Source: Chromatiales bacterium (GTDB taxonomy: Bacteria > Pseudomonadota > Gammaproteobacteria > Thiohalomonadales > Thiohalomonadaceae). Taken from it: DNA of 64,000 nt. How positions within the stretch are numbered: position 1 is the first letter of the stretch; every line of letters starts with the position of its first letter. The DNA lies in the NCBI GenBank assembly GCA_003251535.1, contig QKFD01000118.1, forward strand, positions 1-64,000, written 5' to 3'. Below, piece after piece: positions 50,242 through 58,876 of this stretch. Below the pieces are notes generated by a model. It saw nothing but the letters and a program-made list of their open reading frames with translations, did not search any database and was not told where the DNA came from. A program made the translations under genes and the position numbers.

Positions 50242-51071
50242 TGGCCTTCCCGCTTATCCTCCTGGCCGGCTGTATCGGCCTGCTCCAGTACCACGGCATT
50301 CAGTTCTGGACGGAGCGGGTAGACCCTGCCACGGGTTGGGCATGGTCCCTCCTGCTCGAAGCCGCCGCTCTGTGGCTCTGGTACAGCCGCCGCCGTGGCC
50401 TGTGGGTTCTCGGTCTGGTGGCCACCTCGTTGACCCTGGCCGGTCCGCTGCACCATGTCGCCTCCCCGCTGTTCCGGGACATGGCCGCAGCCGACACCGT
50501 GGCGAGCGCAGCACCGGCCTCAGTCGCCACCCTTGAGGCAGCCATCGCCACAGACGAGGAGGCGCTACGGGGCTTCCTGGCGGCGGCAGAGAAGCGGTCA
50601 GGCTGGCAATCCAGCATCGAGCGCACCCAAGCCGCCCTGGATGCCAAGCGGACCGATCTGCGGAAGCTCCTGGCGCAGCAGCAGCAGGCGCACCAGGTCG
50701 CGGCGCTGGCGTGGCAGCAGGAGGCGATCATCACCATGCAGGCGGTCGCCTTGGTGCTGTTCCAACTGGTGGCCGTGCTGGCAACCCGGACACTCTCCGC
50801 CGCACGGGTGGAGCGTGGGATTGTCATCGAGCAGGCGCCCCCGCTGCCGCACCAGGCGACACCGAAGCGCAGCCAGGAGCCGCCATCCCTGCCGCACCTG
50901 CGGGACCGGCTGTCGGCGCACCTGGAGGCCGAAGGGCTGCGGGTGGGGCGCTTCGCGGAGCAATGCGGTCTGGACCGCCGCGAGGTGTCGGCCGTGCTCA
51001 ACTGGCGGGAGGAGCGCAGGGCCGCATCAAGGCGGGTGGTGGAGCGGTTGGCGGCGGCGCTGCCGGGGTAG
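50241..51071 (+). CDS. Membrane protein with coiled coil and C-terminal HTH-like end
   Basis: A 276-residue protein. Helices at about 3-20, 35-48 and 53-73 are followed by a periplasmic or cytosolic coiled coil (about 95-150), another helix (about 163-182), and a C-terminal 60 residues with LRVGRFAEQCGLDRREVSAVLNWREER, which looks like a helix-turn-helix. No known family. Last gene of the island, at the place where cargo or host-control genes often sit. ATG 50241 overlaps the previous stop (TGATG-type). Confidence 0.6.
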   Translation: MAFPLILLAGCIGLLQYHGIQFWTERVDPATGWAWSLLLEAAALWLWYSRRRGLWVLGLVATSLTLAGPLHHVASPLFRDMAAADTVASAAPASVATLEAAIATDEEALRGFLAAAEKRSGWQSSIERTQAALDAKRTDLRKLLAQQQQAHQVAALAWQQEAIITMQAVALVLFQLVAVLATRTLSAARVERGIVIEQAPPLPHQATPKRSQEPPSLPHLRDRLSAHLEAEGLRVGRFAEQCGLDRREVSAVLNWREERRAASRRVVERLAAALPG

Positions 51072-51185
51072 TGATGGCTCCCTGCGCTGCGGTGCCGCCG
51101 GCAGTCTCGAAGGTTCGCGTTTCAAATGCGAACCAAGGCAGGGGGCAAACCGAGCGACGGAAGATCGTCACCAGGGGGGCAGCGA

Positions 51186-51215
51186 AAGTTTTTGGGGGCA
51201 GTTTTGGGGGCAGAA
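51186..51215 (+). repeat. Right inner repeat (probable integrase arm site)
   Basis: A 30-bp copy of 42722-42751 with one mismatch, same orientation, 87 bp inside the right end repeat. Between 51072 and 51185 I see no gene. Confidence 0.6.
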
Positions 51216-51302
51216 AACGAAACGCCCATAAATTAATTTGACGATATTCAATATGTTATAAATTCTGTTCCGTTGTCCTCAGCCCTTCCAGTACCATAGA
51301 GA

Positions 51303-51347
51303 AAGGCCGGAACACCGAGAGAGATCGAGGGTTCCGGCCTTTTTCGC
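51303..51347 (+). repeat. Right direct repeat (att-like)
   Basis: A copy of 42642-42686 with 3 mismatches, including the same 9-bp hairpin and a T5 run. It marks the right end of the element. The 248 bases from 51348 to 51595 show no gene. Confidence 0.8.
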
Positions 51348-51595
51348 ATACAGGGCGGGCCCTGGGATTATCGGCACGAATACAGAACGATGAGCGCGTT
51401 AGGGCACCGGTAGGTGGTTTCAGCAAAATCAGGGGGCTGCTAGCGTGGACTCTCTTCGGTAGGCCCCGCAGGGAGAGAGGGTCCCTACGGTTCGACAAGT
51501 GGCCGCCATTCACTTACGATAGCCAAGGTTATTGACGGGGCCGACGGCGGGCCGCTGCCGACTCCTCCCCCTCCTCGGTCCGCTGAGGTAACCCC

Positions 51596-51907
51596 ATGGC
51601 CAATCTCTCCCCCCACCCAGTCCTGCTGGGCGCCCTTACCACCCTTCTCGCCATGCTGCTGCTCGCCGCAGCCCGCCCGGTAGCTGCGCCCTTACCACCG
51701 GTAGCGGTAGTGGTGGCCGATAGTGATGCCGATGGGGTACCCGATCTCTATGATGCGTGCCCCGGCAGCGCCAATATTGGCACCCCTGATCAGGATGGGG
51801 ATGGGGTAGTGGATCGCTGTGATCTGGATGCCGATGGCGACGGTCGCCTCGACCGCTTTGCCAGCATCGAGACGCCGCTTACGCCGGGCAGAGTAGCCCT
51901 GCGCTGA
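51596..51907 (+). CDS. Small exported thrombospondin type 3 repeat protein
   Basis: A 103-residue protein. A signal peptide or anchor (LLGALTTLLAMLLLAAARPVAA) is followed by two or three calcium-binding TSP3-type units, DSDADGVPDLYDACPG, DQDGDGVVDRCDLDADGDGRLD, with acidic residues at every second position. Two cysteines could form a disulfide. It is likely periplasmic or surface-exposed and binds several Ca ions. ATG 51596 has GAGGT upstream. It overlaps the 3' end of the convergent bfd by 29 bp. The role is unknown; similar repeats often belong to large adhesins or OmpA-like proteins. Confidence 0.65.
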   Translation: MANLSPHPVLLGALTTLLAMLLLAAARPVAAPLPPVAVVVADSDADGVPDLYDACPGSANIGTPDQDGDGVVDRCDLDADGDGRLDRFASIETPLTPGRVALR

Positions 51908-52088
51908 GCAGAGGGGCAGACTCTTCAGCCAACGCCTCTTTGAGCACTGAACGGGCGCACTTGCCGCACTTGCCGCACTGGGAGGCCACCCCCAAGCGGC
52001 GGTTCAGCTCACCCATGGTGCGGGCACCAGCCTCAACCTCGCGGCGGATATGGGAGTCGGTAACACCTCGGCAGACGCAGACGTACAT
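51879..52088 (-). CDS. bfd: Bacterioferritin-associated ferredoxin
   Basis: A 69-residue [2Fe-2S] protein that delivers electrons to bacterioferritin to release iron. The ligands are seen: MYVCVCRGVTDSHI and, near residues 38-43, CGKCGKC. A Fur-box-like site lies about 45 bp upstream, which fits induction by iron starvation. No bfr gene is adjacent; the upstream gene on the same strand is an LbtU-type porin. Confidence 0.92.
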   Translation of the reverse strand: MYVCVCRGVTDSHIRREVEAGARTMGELNRRLGVASQCGKCGKCARSVLKEALAEESAPLLSAGLLCPA

Positions 52089-52127
52089 GGCATCGCTCCA
52101 GGATTTGATCGTGGTTCGATGTTATCT

Positions 52128-52146
52128 GCTAATGAGAATCTATGTC
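52128..52146 (-). promoter_or_regulatory. Fur-box-like site upstream of bfd
   Basis: GCTAATGAGAATCTATGTC matches 14 of 19 positions of the Fur consensus GATAATGATAATCATTATC, with the AATGAnAATC half strongest. Its place before bfd, in the only AT-rich gap of this region, supports it. Confidence 0.5.
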
Positions 52147-52172
52147 AATTACATCTTTGCGTCTGGCAGTGA

Positions 52173-53633
52173 TTAAAACTGGGTGGCCAACTGCAAGGTG
52201 AGGCGTTGTGCCGCACTACCGCTACCCACCACCTCGCTGGCGTAGTCGCTACTGTCGTAGTCGCGGTCACGGGCGTACTCCAAGGTGAGGGCCGAGTTGC
52301 GGAACAGGGCGGCGGAGAGGCTTGCCAGTGCCCGCGACTGCGGCAGCCCGAGGGCCAGTGCCTCCCGAGTCTGCTGGTGGCCGATGGCGAAGGTGGTCTC
52401 CAGCCCTGCCACTTGGAAGCTATAACCCGCCTCCAGGCTCCAGGCCACCGGCTGCGCCCCACTGCCATTGAAGGCGAGATTATCGGGGTGGAAGGCCTCG
52501 GTGGCGGCCACGTACTCCGCCAGTAGGGTGAATGGCCCGTGGATCACCGAGCCGTGGAGTGCCCCACCGGCAGCGCGCTGCTCCATCTGGTCTGGGTGGA
52601 CAATGGCCTCTTGCAGACGGCGACTCTCGGAGAGGGAGTGGAGGTAGTCCACCCCCACATCCACCTGGGTATCGAGCCCCAACCAGAGGTAGCCTAGGTT
52701 GAGGCCAAAGTCCCGCATACCCGTCTCATCATGTAGATGGGTCTCGCCATTGAACAGATAGGCGGCACCGTAGAAACCCGCCTCCTCAAAACCCAGCTGG
52801 AGCCCTACAGGTCGCACCTCCCCCAGGGCCAGGGTGAGGGGATCACTGATCATGAAGGTCTGGTAGATGCCAAATGGCAGATAGGCCCGACCGGCCCGCA
52901 GGTGAAAGGGGCTCTCATAGGTGTTATACACCGCCAGATAGAGCTCATCTAAGTCCTGGGTCGCCTCGCCATTGGGGGGATCCTCGTAGAGGAAGGTGAC
53001 CTGCCCATGGAACCAATCGCTAAAGGGGGCCTGGACACCAAGGGCGGCGGTGGCGAGCATGATGTCGGAGCTGTCACCACCACGGTAGGGGTCACGCCAG
53101 CGTGCCTCTAACTCCAGCAGCACCCTCGCCTCGATGGCAGGGGTGTACTCGTCAAACACCATCTCGTCACCCTCCGGCAGGGTGACGACCCCATCATCCA
53201 ACTCCGCTAACTGCTCGACCGCCTCACTGGGTGGATCCAGGGCGAGGAGTTCGGCCTCTGGCAGTAGTGCCCCCTCTGCCGCTGGCGCCTCCTCTGCCAA
53301 ATCGGCCATGGGATCGCTCAATGGCTCTAACACCGCCACCGCTTCTGCCATCGCGCCGGATGACTCCTGCTCAATGAGTTCGGCCTCGGCCTCCGCCTCC
53401 CGCTCAGACGGCGCCGGCAACAGGGCCTCAAGGGCAGCGGCGTCCAATAGATCTAGCATCGCCTGGCGCGGTGGCGCATCCGTCCACCCTTCGGCCCATG
53501 CCACCGCTAACAGCCCATCGGCGGTTGCTGCCGGCATCCACGCCACCACCAGCGGCGCATCGTGCTTGGCGGCAACCGCTGGCGCGACCGAGAGCAGGGC
53601 GATGGCGAAGAGGGTGAGGAGGGGGCGTTTCAT
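52173..53633 (-). CDS. LbtU-family siderophore porin
   Basis: A 486-residue outer-membrane beta-barrel protein. A signal peptide (MKRPLLTLFAIALLSVAPAVA) is followed by an acidic Ala/Glu/Leu-rich region (about 60-165), then the porin: DLDELYLAVYNTYESPFHLRAGRAYLPFGIYQTFMISDPLTLALGEVRPVG (in parts) is the LbtU hallmark, and it ends with the aromatic LQLATQF. LbtU imports a siderophore in Legionella without TonB. Start ATG 53633; the frame from 53723 adds unsupported residues. Neighbour bfd also points to iron. No Fur box was found immediately upstream. Confidence 0.8.
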   Translation of the reverse strand: MKRPLLTLFAIALLSVAPAVAAKHDAPLVVAWMPAATADGLLAVAWAEGWTDAPPRQAMLDLLDAAALEALLPAPSEREAEAEAELIEQESSGAMAEAVAVLEPLSDPMADLAEEAPAAEGALLPEAELLALDPPSEAVEQLAELDDGVVTLPEGDEMVFDEYTPAIEARVLLELEARWRDPYRGGDSSDIMLATAALGVQAPFSDWFHGQVTFLYEDPPNGEATQDLDELYLAVYNTYESPFHLRAGRAYLPFGIYQTFMISDPLTLALGEVRPVGLQLGFEEAGFYGAAYLFNGETHLHDETGMRDFGLNLGYLWLGLDTQVDVGVDYLHSLSESRRLQEAIVHPDQMEQRAAGGALHGSVIHGPFTLLAEYVAATEAFHPDNLAFNGSGAQPVAWSLEAGYSFQVAGLETTFAIGHQQTREALALGLPQSRALASLSAALFRNSALTLEYARDRDYDSSDYASEVVGSGSAAQRLTLQLATQF

Positions 53634-53822
53634 AGCAGCAACCTGAAGTGGGAGCGGTGTACCAAGGTAGAAGAGCCAGCCATTTTGTGCCCCCACCCCC
53701 CGCGCCGTAAATGGTGGCCGCAAAAAAAGTGGCCAGCGGCGGGAGCGTGTGCCCTAGCCAGCGGCCCGCCGGGAGAGCGGCAGGCCACGCTATACTGGCG
53801 CCCTCCGGCCTAAGGTGAAACC

Positions 53823-54386
53823 ATGGATCTCCGCGAACAACTGGTCAATTACTACCGCCTGCTGCGCCACCACGGCTGCAACGACTCCCACAGCGGTAAC
53901 CTCTCGGTGCGAGATGGCGAGCGTATCTTCGTTACCCCCACTGGCGCCTGCGCCGACACCCTCACCCCGGAGGAGCTGGTGGTCTGCACACTCGATGCCC
54001 CCGGCGCGGGTGCCTCGCTGGATACCCCGCTCCACCTGGCGGTCTATCGGCAAAATCCTGCGGCACGGGCGGTGATCCATAGCCACGGTCCCCACGCCAT
54101 CGCCATCACCCTCAACGGCCGCGACTTTCGCCCTCCTGACTTTGAGGGCCAGCTCTACTTTCCCACGGTGCCCGTGGTCACCATCCCATTCGATCGCTAT
54201 GTGGCCGACTCCCCGGCACTAGTGGCGGCGCTGCTGGCGCGCCACCCGGTGGCAGTGGTGCGGGGGCATGGCGTCTATGCCTGGGGGAGCGATCTCAACC
54301 AAGCCTACAAGTGGAGCTGCTCGTTAGAGCTATCCGCCAAGACCGCCCTACTCGCCCACCTCGCCGGTACCTGGCTACCGGAGTGA
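53823..54386 (+). CDS. Class II aldolase/adducin family protein
   Basis: A 187-residue zinc aldolase of the fuculose-1-phosphate aldolase type. SHSGNLSVRDGERIFVTPTG, VIHSHGPHAIAIT and VVRGHGVYAWG give the zinc-binding histidines (HSH and H of GHG). The catalytic Glu in the family's SxExxLH motif is an Asp here (SLDTPLHLAVYR). Reaction substrate unknown. It starts a plus-strand group with thiD (18 bp gap), thiE and hemL, though a functional link to thiamine is not known. Confidence 0.85.
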   Translation: MDLREQLVNYYRLLRHHGCNDSHSGNLSVRDGERIFVTPTGACADTLTPEELVVCTLDAPGAGASLDTPLHLAVYRQNPAARAVIHSHGPHAIAITLNGRDFRPPDFEGQLYFPTVPVVTIPFDRYVADSPALVAALLARHPVAVVRGHGVYAWGSDLNQAYKWSCSLELSAKTALLAHLAGTWLPE

Positions 54387-54404
54387 CCTGAGGAGTCCCA
54401 GCCA

Positions 54405-55211
54405 ATGCCCACTGCCCCTCTCCCTGTCGTCATGGTCTTCGCTGGCCTTGACCCCACTGGCGGCGCCGGCCTCGCCGCCGATATCGAGGCGATCGCCAGC
54501 ATGGGGGCACAGGCGGCGCCGGTGGCCACCGCCCTCACGGTGCAGGATAGTCGCCATGTGGTCCGCTTTGAGTCGGTGGCAGCCGAATTGATCCTCGAAC
54601 AGGCGCGGGCGGTGTTGGCCGACCTGCCGGTGGCGGCATTCAAGATCGGGGTGATTGGCAGCATCGCCAATGCCCATGCCCTCCAGACCCTGCTGGCGGC
54701 CTACCCCGAGGTGCCAGTGGTGCTGGATCCAGTGCTGGCCGGAGGCGGGGGCGGCACCTTGGCGGAGGGAGAGATGGCAGCCGCCGTCCGCGAGCTGCTG
54801 CTACCGCTGACTACGGTCGCCACACCCAACAGCGAGGAGGCACGCCAGCTCGCCCCGGAGGCGAGTGATCTGGATGGGTGTGCCCGCGCCCTGCTGGCCA
54901 GCGGTTGTGAGTTGTTGCTGATCACCGGCGCCCACGAGCAGACGGCCGCCGTGGAGAATCGCCTCTATGGTAATCAGCGCCTGCTGGAGACCTTCAGCTG
55001 GGAGCGTCTCCCCTTCTCTTACCATGGCTCCGGCTGCACCCTCGCCAGCGCCATTGCCGGCCTGTTGGCCCAGGGACTAGAGCCCTTCACGGCCATCCAT
55101 GAGGCCCAGGAGTACACCTTTGAGAGCCTGCGCCACGCCCATCGCCCCGGCATGGGGCAGCACCTGCCCAACCGCTTCTTTTGGGCGCGGGGCGATGAGG
55201 AGGAGGGGTGA
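54405..55211 (+). CDS. thiD: Hydroxymethylpyrimidine / phosphomethylpyrimidine kinase
   Basis: A 268-residue ribokinase-fold enzyme that phosphorylates HMP and HMP-P in thiamine synthesis. GLDPTGGAGLAADIEAIASMGAQAAPVATALTVQDS (in parts) is the ThiD start, VLDPVLAGGGGG the middle, and YHGSGCTLASAIAG the catalytic Cys loop. The end overlaps thiE by 4 bp (GTGA). No TPP riboswitch was seen upstream. Confidence 0.93.
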   Translation: MPTAPLPVVMVFAGLDPTGGAGLAADIEAIASMGAQAAPVATALTVQDSRHVVRFESVAAELILEQARAVLADLPVAAFKIGVIGSIANAHALQTLLAAYPEVPVVLDPVLAGGGGGTLAEGEMAAAVRELLLPLTTVATPNSEEARQLAPEASDLDGCARALLASGCELLLITGAHEQTAAVENRLYGNQRLLETFSWERLPFSYHGSGCTLASAIAGLLAQGLEPFTAIHEAQEYTFESLRHAHRPGMGQHLPNRFFWARGDEEEG

Positions 55212-55843
55212 GTCGCACAAGGCAGTGGCAGCGCGGACCCTACGCCATCACCGATAGTCGCCTAGGCGAGCGGCTGCTGGATGCGGTGGCACAGGCCATT
55301 GCCGGCGGGGCCGTAGTGGTGCAATACCGTGACAAAGGGGGGGATACCGCACGCCGTCAGCACGAGGCGACACAGCTGCTTGCCCTCTGTCGGCACCGTG
55401 GGGTCCCCCTCATCATCAATGACGACCTGGCACTGGCGGTAGCGGTGGGGGCCGATGGGATCCATCTAGGGCGGGAGGATGTCGATCTGGCCGCGGCGCG
55501 GCGCCAGCTGGGCCCCGATGCCATCATCGGCATCTCCTGCTACGACTCCCTCGCCCGAGCCCAGGCGGCAGCGATCGCTGGGGCCGACTATGTGGCCTTC
55601 GGCAGCTTCTTCCCCTCCTCAACCAAACCGCAGGCGGTACGCGCCCCCATCACCCTCTTGAGGGAGGCGCGGCAGCAGCTCACGGTGCCACTGGTTGCCA
55701 TTGGTGGAATCACCCCGGAGAATGGCGCCGCCTTGGTAGCCGCCGGGGCCGATCTGTTGGCCGTAGTGAGCGGCATCTTTGCCGCCCCCGACATCACCGC
55801 GGCGGCGCGCCATTACGCGATGCTCTATAGCCCGCCACCGTAA
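55208..55843 (+). CDS. thiE: Thiamine-phosphate synthase
   Basis: A 211-residue TIM-barrel enzyme joining HMP-PP and HET-P. VVQYRDKGGD, IINDDLALAVAVGADGIHLG and VAFGSFFPSSTKPQA are diagnostic. GTG start at 55208 overlaps the thiD stop, indicating coupled synthesis of the two thiamine enzymes. Confidence 0.94.
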   Translation: MSRTRQWQRGPYAITDSRLGERLLDAVAQAIAGGAVVVQYRDKGGDTARRQHEATQLLALCRHRGVPLIINDDLALAVAVGADGIHLGREDVDLAAARRQLGPDAIIGISCYDSLARAQAAAIAGADYVAFGSFFPSSTKPQAVRAPITLLREARQQLTVPLVAIGGITPENGAALVAAGADLLAVVSGIFAAPDITAAARHYAMLYSPPP

Positions 55844-55903
55844 CGGCCGCTCAGAGGCCACCGGCGGCGCCCCATTCACCTCATCTAGCCGGAGAGCCCC
55901 CCA

Positions 55904-57187
55904 ATGCCCAACGCCCACGACCTCTTCACCGCCGCCCAGCAGCACATCCCCGGTGGCGTCAACTCGCCGGTCCGCGCCTTCCGCGGCGTCGGTGGCGAAC
56001 CCATCTTCATCAAACGGGGCGAGGGGGCCTACCTCTGGTCAGAGAGCGACCAGCGCTATATCGACTATGTGGGCTCCTGGGGCCCGATGGTGGCCGGCCA
56101 CGCCCACCCCGCTGTGCTGGCGGCGGTACAGGCCGCCGCGGCCAATGGCCTCTCCTTCGGCACCCCCACGGTGCTAGAGACCGAGATGGCCGATCTGCTC
56201 TGTCAGCTGGTCCCCTCCATGGATATGGTGCGGATGGTCAGCTCCGGCACCGAGGCCACCATGAGCGCCATCCGCCTCGCCCGCGGCTTCACCGGCCGCG
56301 ACAAGATCATCAAGTTCGAGGGGTGCTACCACGGCCACTCCGACTCGCTGCTGGTCAAGGCCGGTTCTGGCGCCCTTACCCTCGGCATTCCTAGCTCTCC
56401 AGGGGTACCAGCGGCCCTCGCAGAGCACACCCTCACCCTCCCCTACAACGACCTTGAGGCGGTGCGCGAGACCTTCGCCCAGGTGGGTGAGCAGGTGGCC
56501 TGTATCATCGTCGAGCCGGTGGCAGGCAATATGAACTGCATCCCGCCGCTGCCGGGTTTTCTGGAGGGGTTACGGGCGGTCTGCGACCAGTACAGCGCCC
56601 TGCTCATCTTCGATGAGGTGATGACCGGCTTCCGGGTCGCCCTAGGCGGTGCCCAAGCCCACTATGGTATCCGACCCGATCTCACCACCCTCGGCAAGGT
56701 GGTGGGCGGTGGGATGCCCGTGGGGGCATTTGGTGGCAAGCGGGAGGTGATGCAGCAGATCGCCCCCCTCGGGCCGGTCTACCAGGCCGGCACCCTCTCC
56801 GGCAATCCGGTGGCCATGGCCGCCGGCCTCGCCACCCTCTCCCTCATCCGCGAACCAGGCTTTTTCGACCAGTTGGCCCAGCAGGTGGACTACTTGGTAG
56901 CGGGGATCCTGGCAGAGGCACAGCGGGCCGGCATCCCCATGAGTGAGAACCATGTTGGCGGTATGTTCGGCCTCTTCTTCACCACTGAGGAGCGGATCAC
57001 CAGCTACCACCAAGCGGTCAACCAGTGCGATAGCGAGCGCTTCAAGCGCTTCTTCCACGGGATGTTGCAGGAGGGGGTCTACTTGGCTCCGTCGGCCTTT
57101 GAAGCGGGCTTTGTCTCCTCCGCCCACAGCCGTGCCGATCTGGATGCAACCATCGCCGCTGCGGGCAAGGTCCTCGCCACTCTATAG
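55904..57187 (+). CDS. hemL: Glutamate-1-semialdehyde 2,1-aminomutase
   Basis: A 427-residue PLP enzyme of the C5 route to 5-aminolevulinate. [22 protein letters not shown] is the N-terminal signature, [18 protein letters not shown] binds PLP phosphate, [11 protein letters not shown] follows, and [18 protein letters not shown] carries the Schiff-base Lys. Full length. It is 60 bp after thiE, the frequent gammaproteobacterial order thiD-thiE-hemL. A GC-rich hairpin follows. Confidence 0.96.
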   Translation: MPNAHDLFTAAQQHIPGGVNSPVRAFRGVGGEPIFIKRGEGAYLWSESDQRYIDYVGSWGPMVAGHAHPAVLAAVQAAAANGLSFGTPTVLETEMADLLCQLVPSMDMVRMVSSGTEATMSAIRLARGFTGRDKIIKFEGCYHGHSDSLLVKAGSGALTLGIPSSPGVPAALAEHTLTLPYNDLEAVRETFAQVGEQVACIIVEPVAGNMNCIPPLPGFLEGLRAVCDQYSALLIFDEVMTGFRVALGGAQAHYGIRPDLTTLGKVVGGGMPVGAFGGKREVMQQIAPLGPVYQAGTLSGNPVAMAAGLATLSLIREPGFFDQLAQQVDYLVAGILAEAQRAGIPMSENHVGGMFGLFFTTEERITSYHQAVNQCDSERFKRFFHGMLQEGVYLAPSAFEAGFVSSAHSRADLDATIAAAGKVLATL

Positions 57188-57195
57188 AGTGCTGG

Positions 57196-57221
57196 CGCGG
57201 GGCGCTCCAGTGCGCCCCGCG
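57196..57221 (+). terminator. Hairpin after hemL
   Basis: CGCGGGGCGC (57196-57205) pairs with GCGCCCCGCG (57212-57221), loop of 6. It starts 8 bases after the hemL stop, between convergent genes. No T-run. Confidence 0.55.
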
Positions 57222-57229
57222 GGGCGGAA

Positions 57230-58099
57230 TCAGGTAGGCAGCTGTAGCTCTAGGGTGACCGTAGCGCCGGAGGTGATGGTGACAACGCCACTCGCCTCCA
57301 CCGCCTTCCCTTGCCGCGAGGCCTCCACACGCACGGCATAAGTACCGGCCGGCAACGGCTTCACCAGCGCCATACCATTGCGCACCTGGGTCCGCTCCCG
57401 ATCATCTAAATAGAGCACCACCGGTTTCTCATCGACGCCGGCGGTGTTCTCCACCTTGACCGTCAGGGTTCCAGGCCGCAACGCCTGCACCTGGTTATCC
57501 ATCTGCTTTTGCAGCTCCACCATGCTGCTCTTGAACTCCTGGATCCAGCTATCGGTCTCCGCCTGCACCTCAGTCCACACCGCGGCCCGAAACGCCTTCA
57601 GCTGCTCCAACAGCTCCACTGCCTGCTCCGTGGTAGGCGGTGTCGCCATGTTGGCGCGACAGATGGCCCAGTCGAGTTGAAAGGCGGAGAGCAGGCCCTG
57701 GAGGCGCAAGGTGGTGGAGATGAAGCGCATCCAGCTGCTGGAGAAACCACCAAAGCGATCCAGCGCCAGGGCCGCCCCGCCGAGGGCGATGATTACATAC
57801 CCCCACTGACTCCAGCGGTCATACTGCTGTAGCTGGGCGGCAACGATGGGGATGAGTCCCCCCAGGGTGAGGGTAACGATGGCAAATAGGCGGAGGATCT
57901 GTGAGATGCGCTTGGGCCCCTCTTTGCGCGCCAAGTACCACTGGATGATCTCGCTGACCTGGGCCTCCACCGTCTGGTAGAGGCGATCGGGGTCATACTC
58001 CTGTAGCGGCGCCCCCTCTCCCAACCGCAGATGGGCCGGGGGTAGATTATCTTTGATAGGGCGTGGGGCTTCGCCCCCTACTAACTGGACGTGTGACAT
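57230..58099 (-). CDS. SLATT-like two-helix membrane protein with C-terminal PEGA/Ig-like domain
   Basis: A 289-residue protein. After a soluble N terminus come two close helices (about 69-90 and 100-117) preceded by EIIQWYLARKEGPKRISQIL and followed by RFGGFSSSWMRFISTTLRLQGLLSAFQLDWA (in parts), the arrangement of SLATT domains, 2TM effectors of nucleotide-sensing defence systems. A helical segment (about 155-210) leads to a C-terminal beta-rich domain (LTVKVENTAGVDEKPVVLYLDD, AGTYAVRVEAS, VVTITSGATVTLEL) like PEGA or carboxypeptidase-regulatory folds. ATG 58099 has GGAGCGGGAGAG upstream. No sensor or nucleotidyltransferase gene is adjacent. The family call is tentative. Confidence 0.45.
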   Translation of the reverse strand: MSHVQLVGGEAPRPIKDNLPPAHLRLGEGAPLQEYDPDRLYQTVEAQVSEIIQWYLARKEGPKRISQILRLFAIVTLTLGGLIPIVAAQLQQYDRWSQWGYVIIALGGAALALDRFGGFSSSWMRFISTTLRLQGLLSAFQLDWAICRANMATPPTTEQAVELLEQLKAFRAAVWTEVQAETDSWIQEFKSSMVELQKQMDNQVQALRPGTLTVKVENTAGVDEKPVVLYLDDRERTQVRNGMALVKPLPAGTYAVRVEASRQGKAVEASGVVTITSGATVTLELQLPT

Positions 58100-58876
58100 G
58101 GCGATCTCTCCCGCTCCTTCGGCTCCTTGGCGGTGGTAGGCGGGCCGTTCGCGCCACCCCGTTCCTTTCCCAGCCGCCGATGGCCATAGCATCCACCAAG
58201 GGGTTCCTCAGCCGCAACAATTTATTCTGCTATGTGTCGTAGCCGGCGAATGAGGGGGCTTTACCAAAGGCTGGGGCGTTTTAACAAGGGGGGAGATAGC
58301 GCAATGGAACACGGAAATCTAACACTGTCACCCACCACCCACCGCCCTCCGGTGGCGCACGAAGGGGAAAGCAGATCGGTGACACGGCGTTGACCAGGAT
58401 GAAATCCACCCCTTTGCCAAGGGTTTCTAAATCGGGGTCAGGATCTCTATTTACTTTAGTTCAGCAGCCTACCGTACCGTAACGAGGTGGGGATGCCATT
58501 TTAAGATAGCGGGATCTAAATAGACCTATTTGCTACCCGATACTTGCAAATGGTGGCGCCCCTTTGCTGGCCCGCCGTGCCTGGCCTTGGGTGCCAAGGG
58601 AACGTGAACTCCGTCACAGTGACTCCCCACTCATCCAATCCCATTAACGATGTATGGACATTTGTCTATGCGCAGGGTGAAGGGGGTGAGCGACCTCCCT
58701 CTTTAGTGGGCTTCTAAATTCACCCCATTTTGGTCAAAATCGGCCCTTCAGCAGTGTGTCGAAAACACGCTCCCGATCAAATACCGGGAAGATGGCCGGG
58801 GGCCTATGTTCAGTTTATGGGTTCTAGGGGAGTCACCCCAACCCGATACAAAGCAATACCATCCAGGAGGAGATCC
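58100..58876. other. 777-bp non-coding stretch
   Basis: Between the SLATT-like gene and the rhodanese gene. It has AT-richer parts (around 58430-58540 and 58690-58740) that probably hold promoters for the two divergent genes, but I could not place a convincing -35/-10 pair. No ORF here has a ribosome binding site or recognisable protein, and no tRNA or repeat array was seen. Confidence 0.5.

Larger units (their letters stand above)
42642..51347 (+). mobile_element. Integrative element (P4/phage-satellite-like island) next to tRNA-Ala
   Basis: An 8.7-kb block that begins 25 bp after tRNA-Ala and ends in a near-copy of the same sequence. Both ends carry a 45-bp direct repeat (3 mismatches) and, inside, a 30-bp repeat. 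All genes read plus, often with ATGA overlaps. The order is integrase, unknown gene, AlpA-like regulator, small ORFs, primase-type zinc-finger protein, RepA-like ATPase, TubC-like domain, small ORFs, DUF5681, P4-type antisense RNA, unknown, HTH protein, membrane protein. No capsid, terminase or lysis gene is present, so it would need a helper phage or conjugative element, or it is just a self-excising island. Confidence 0.8.

Noticed and set aside
53724-53822. TPP riboswitch before the aldolase-thiD-thiE group
   Set aside because: I found no CTGAGA core or matching stems in this short region.
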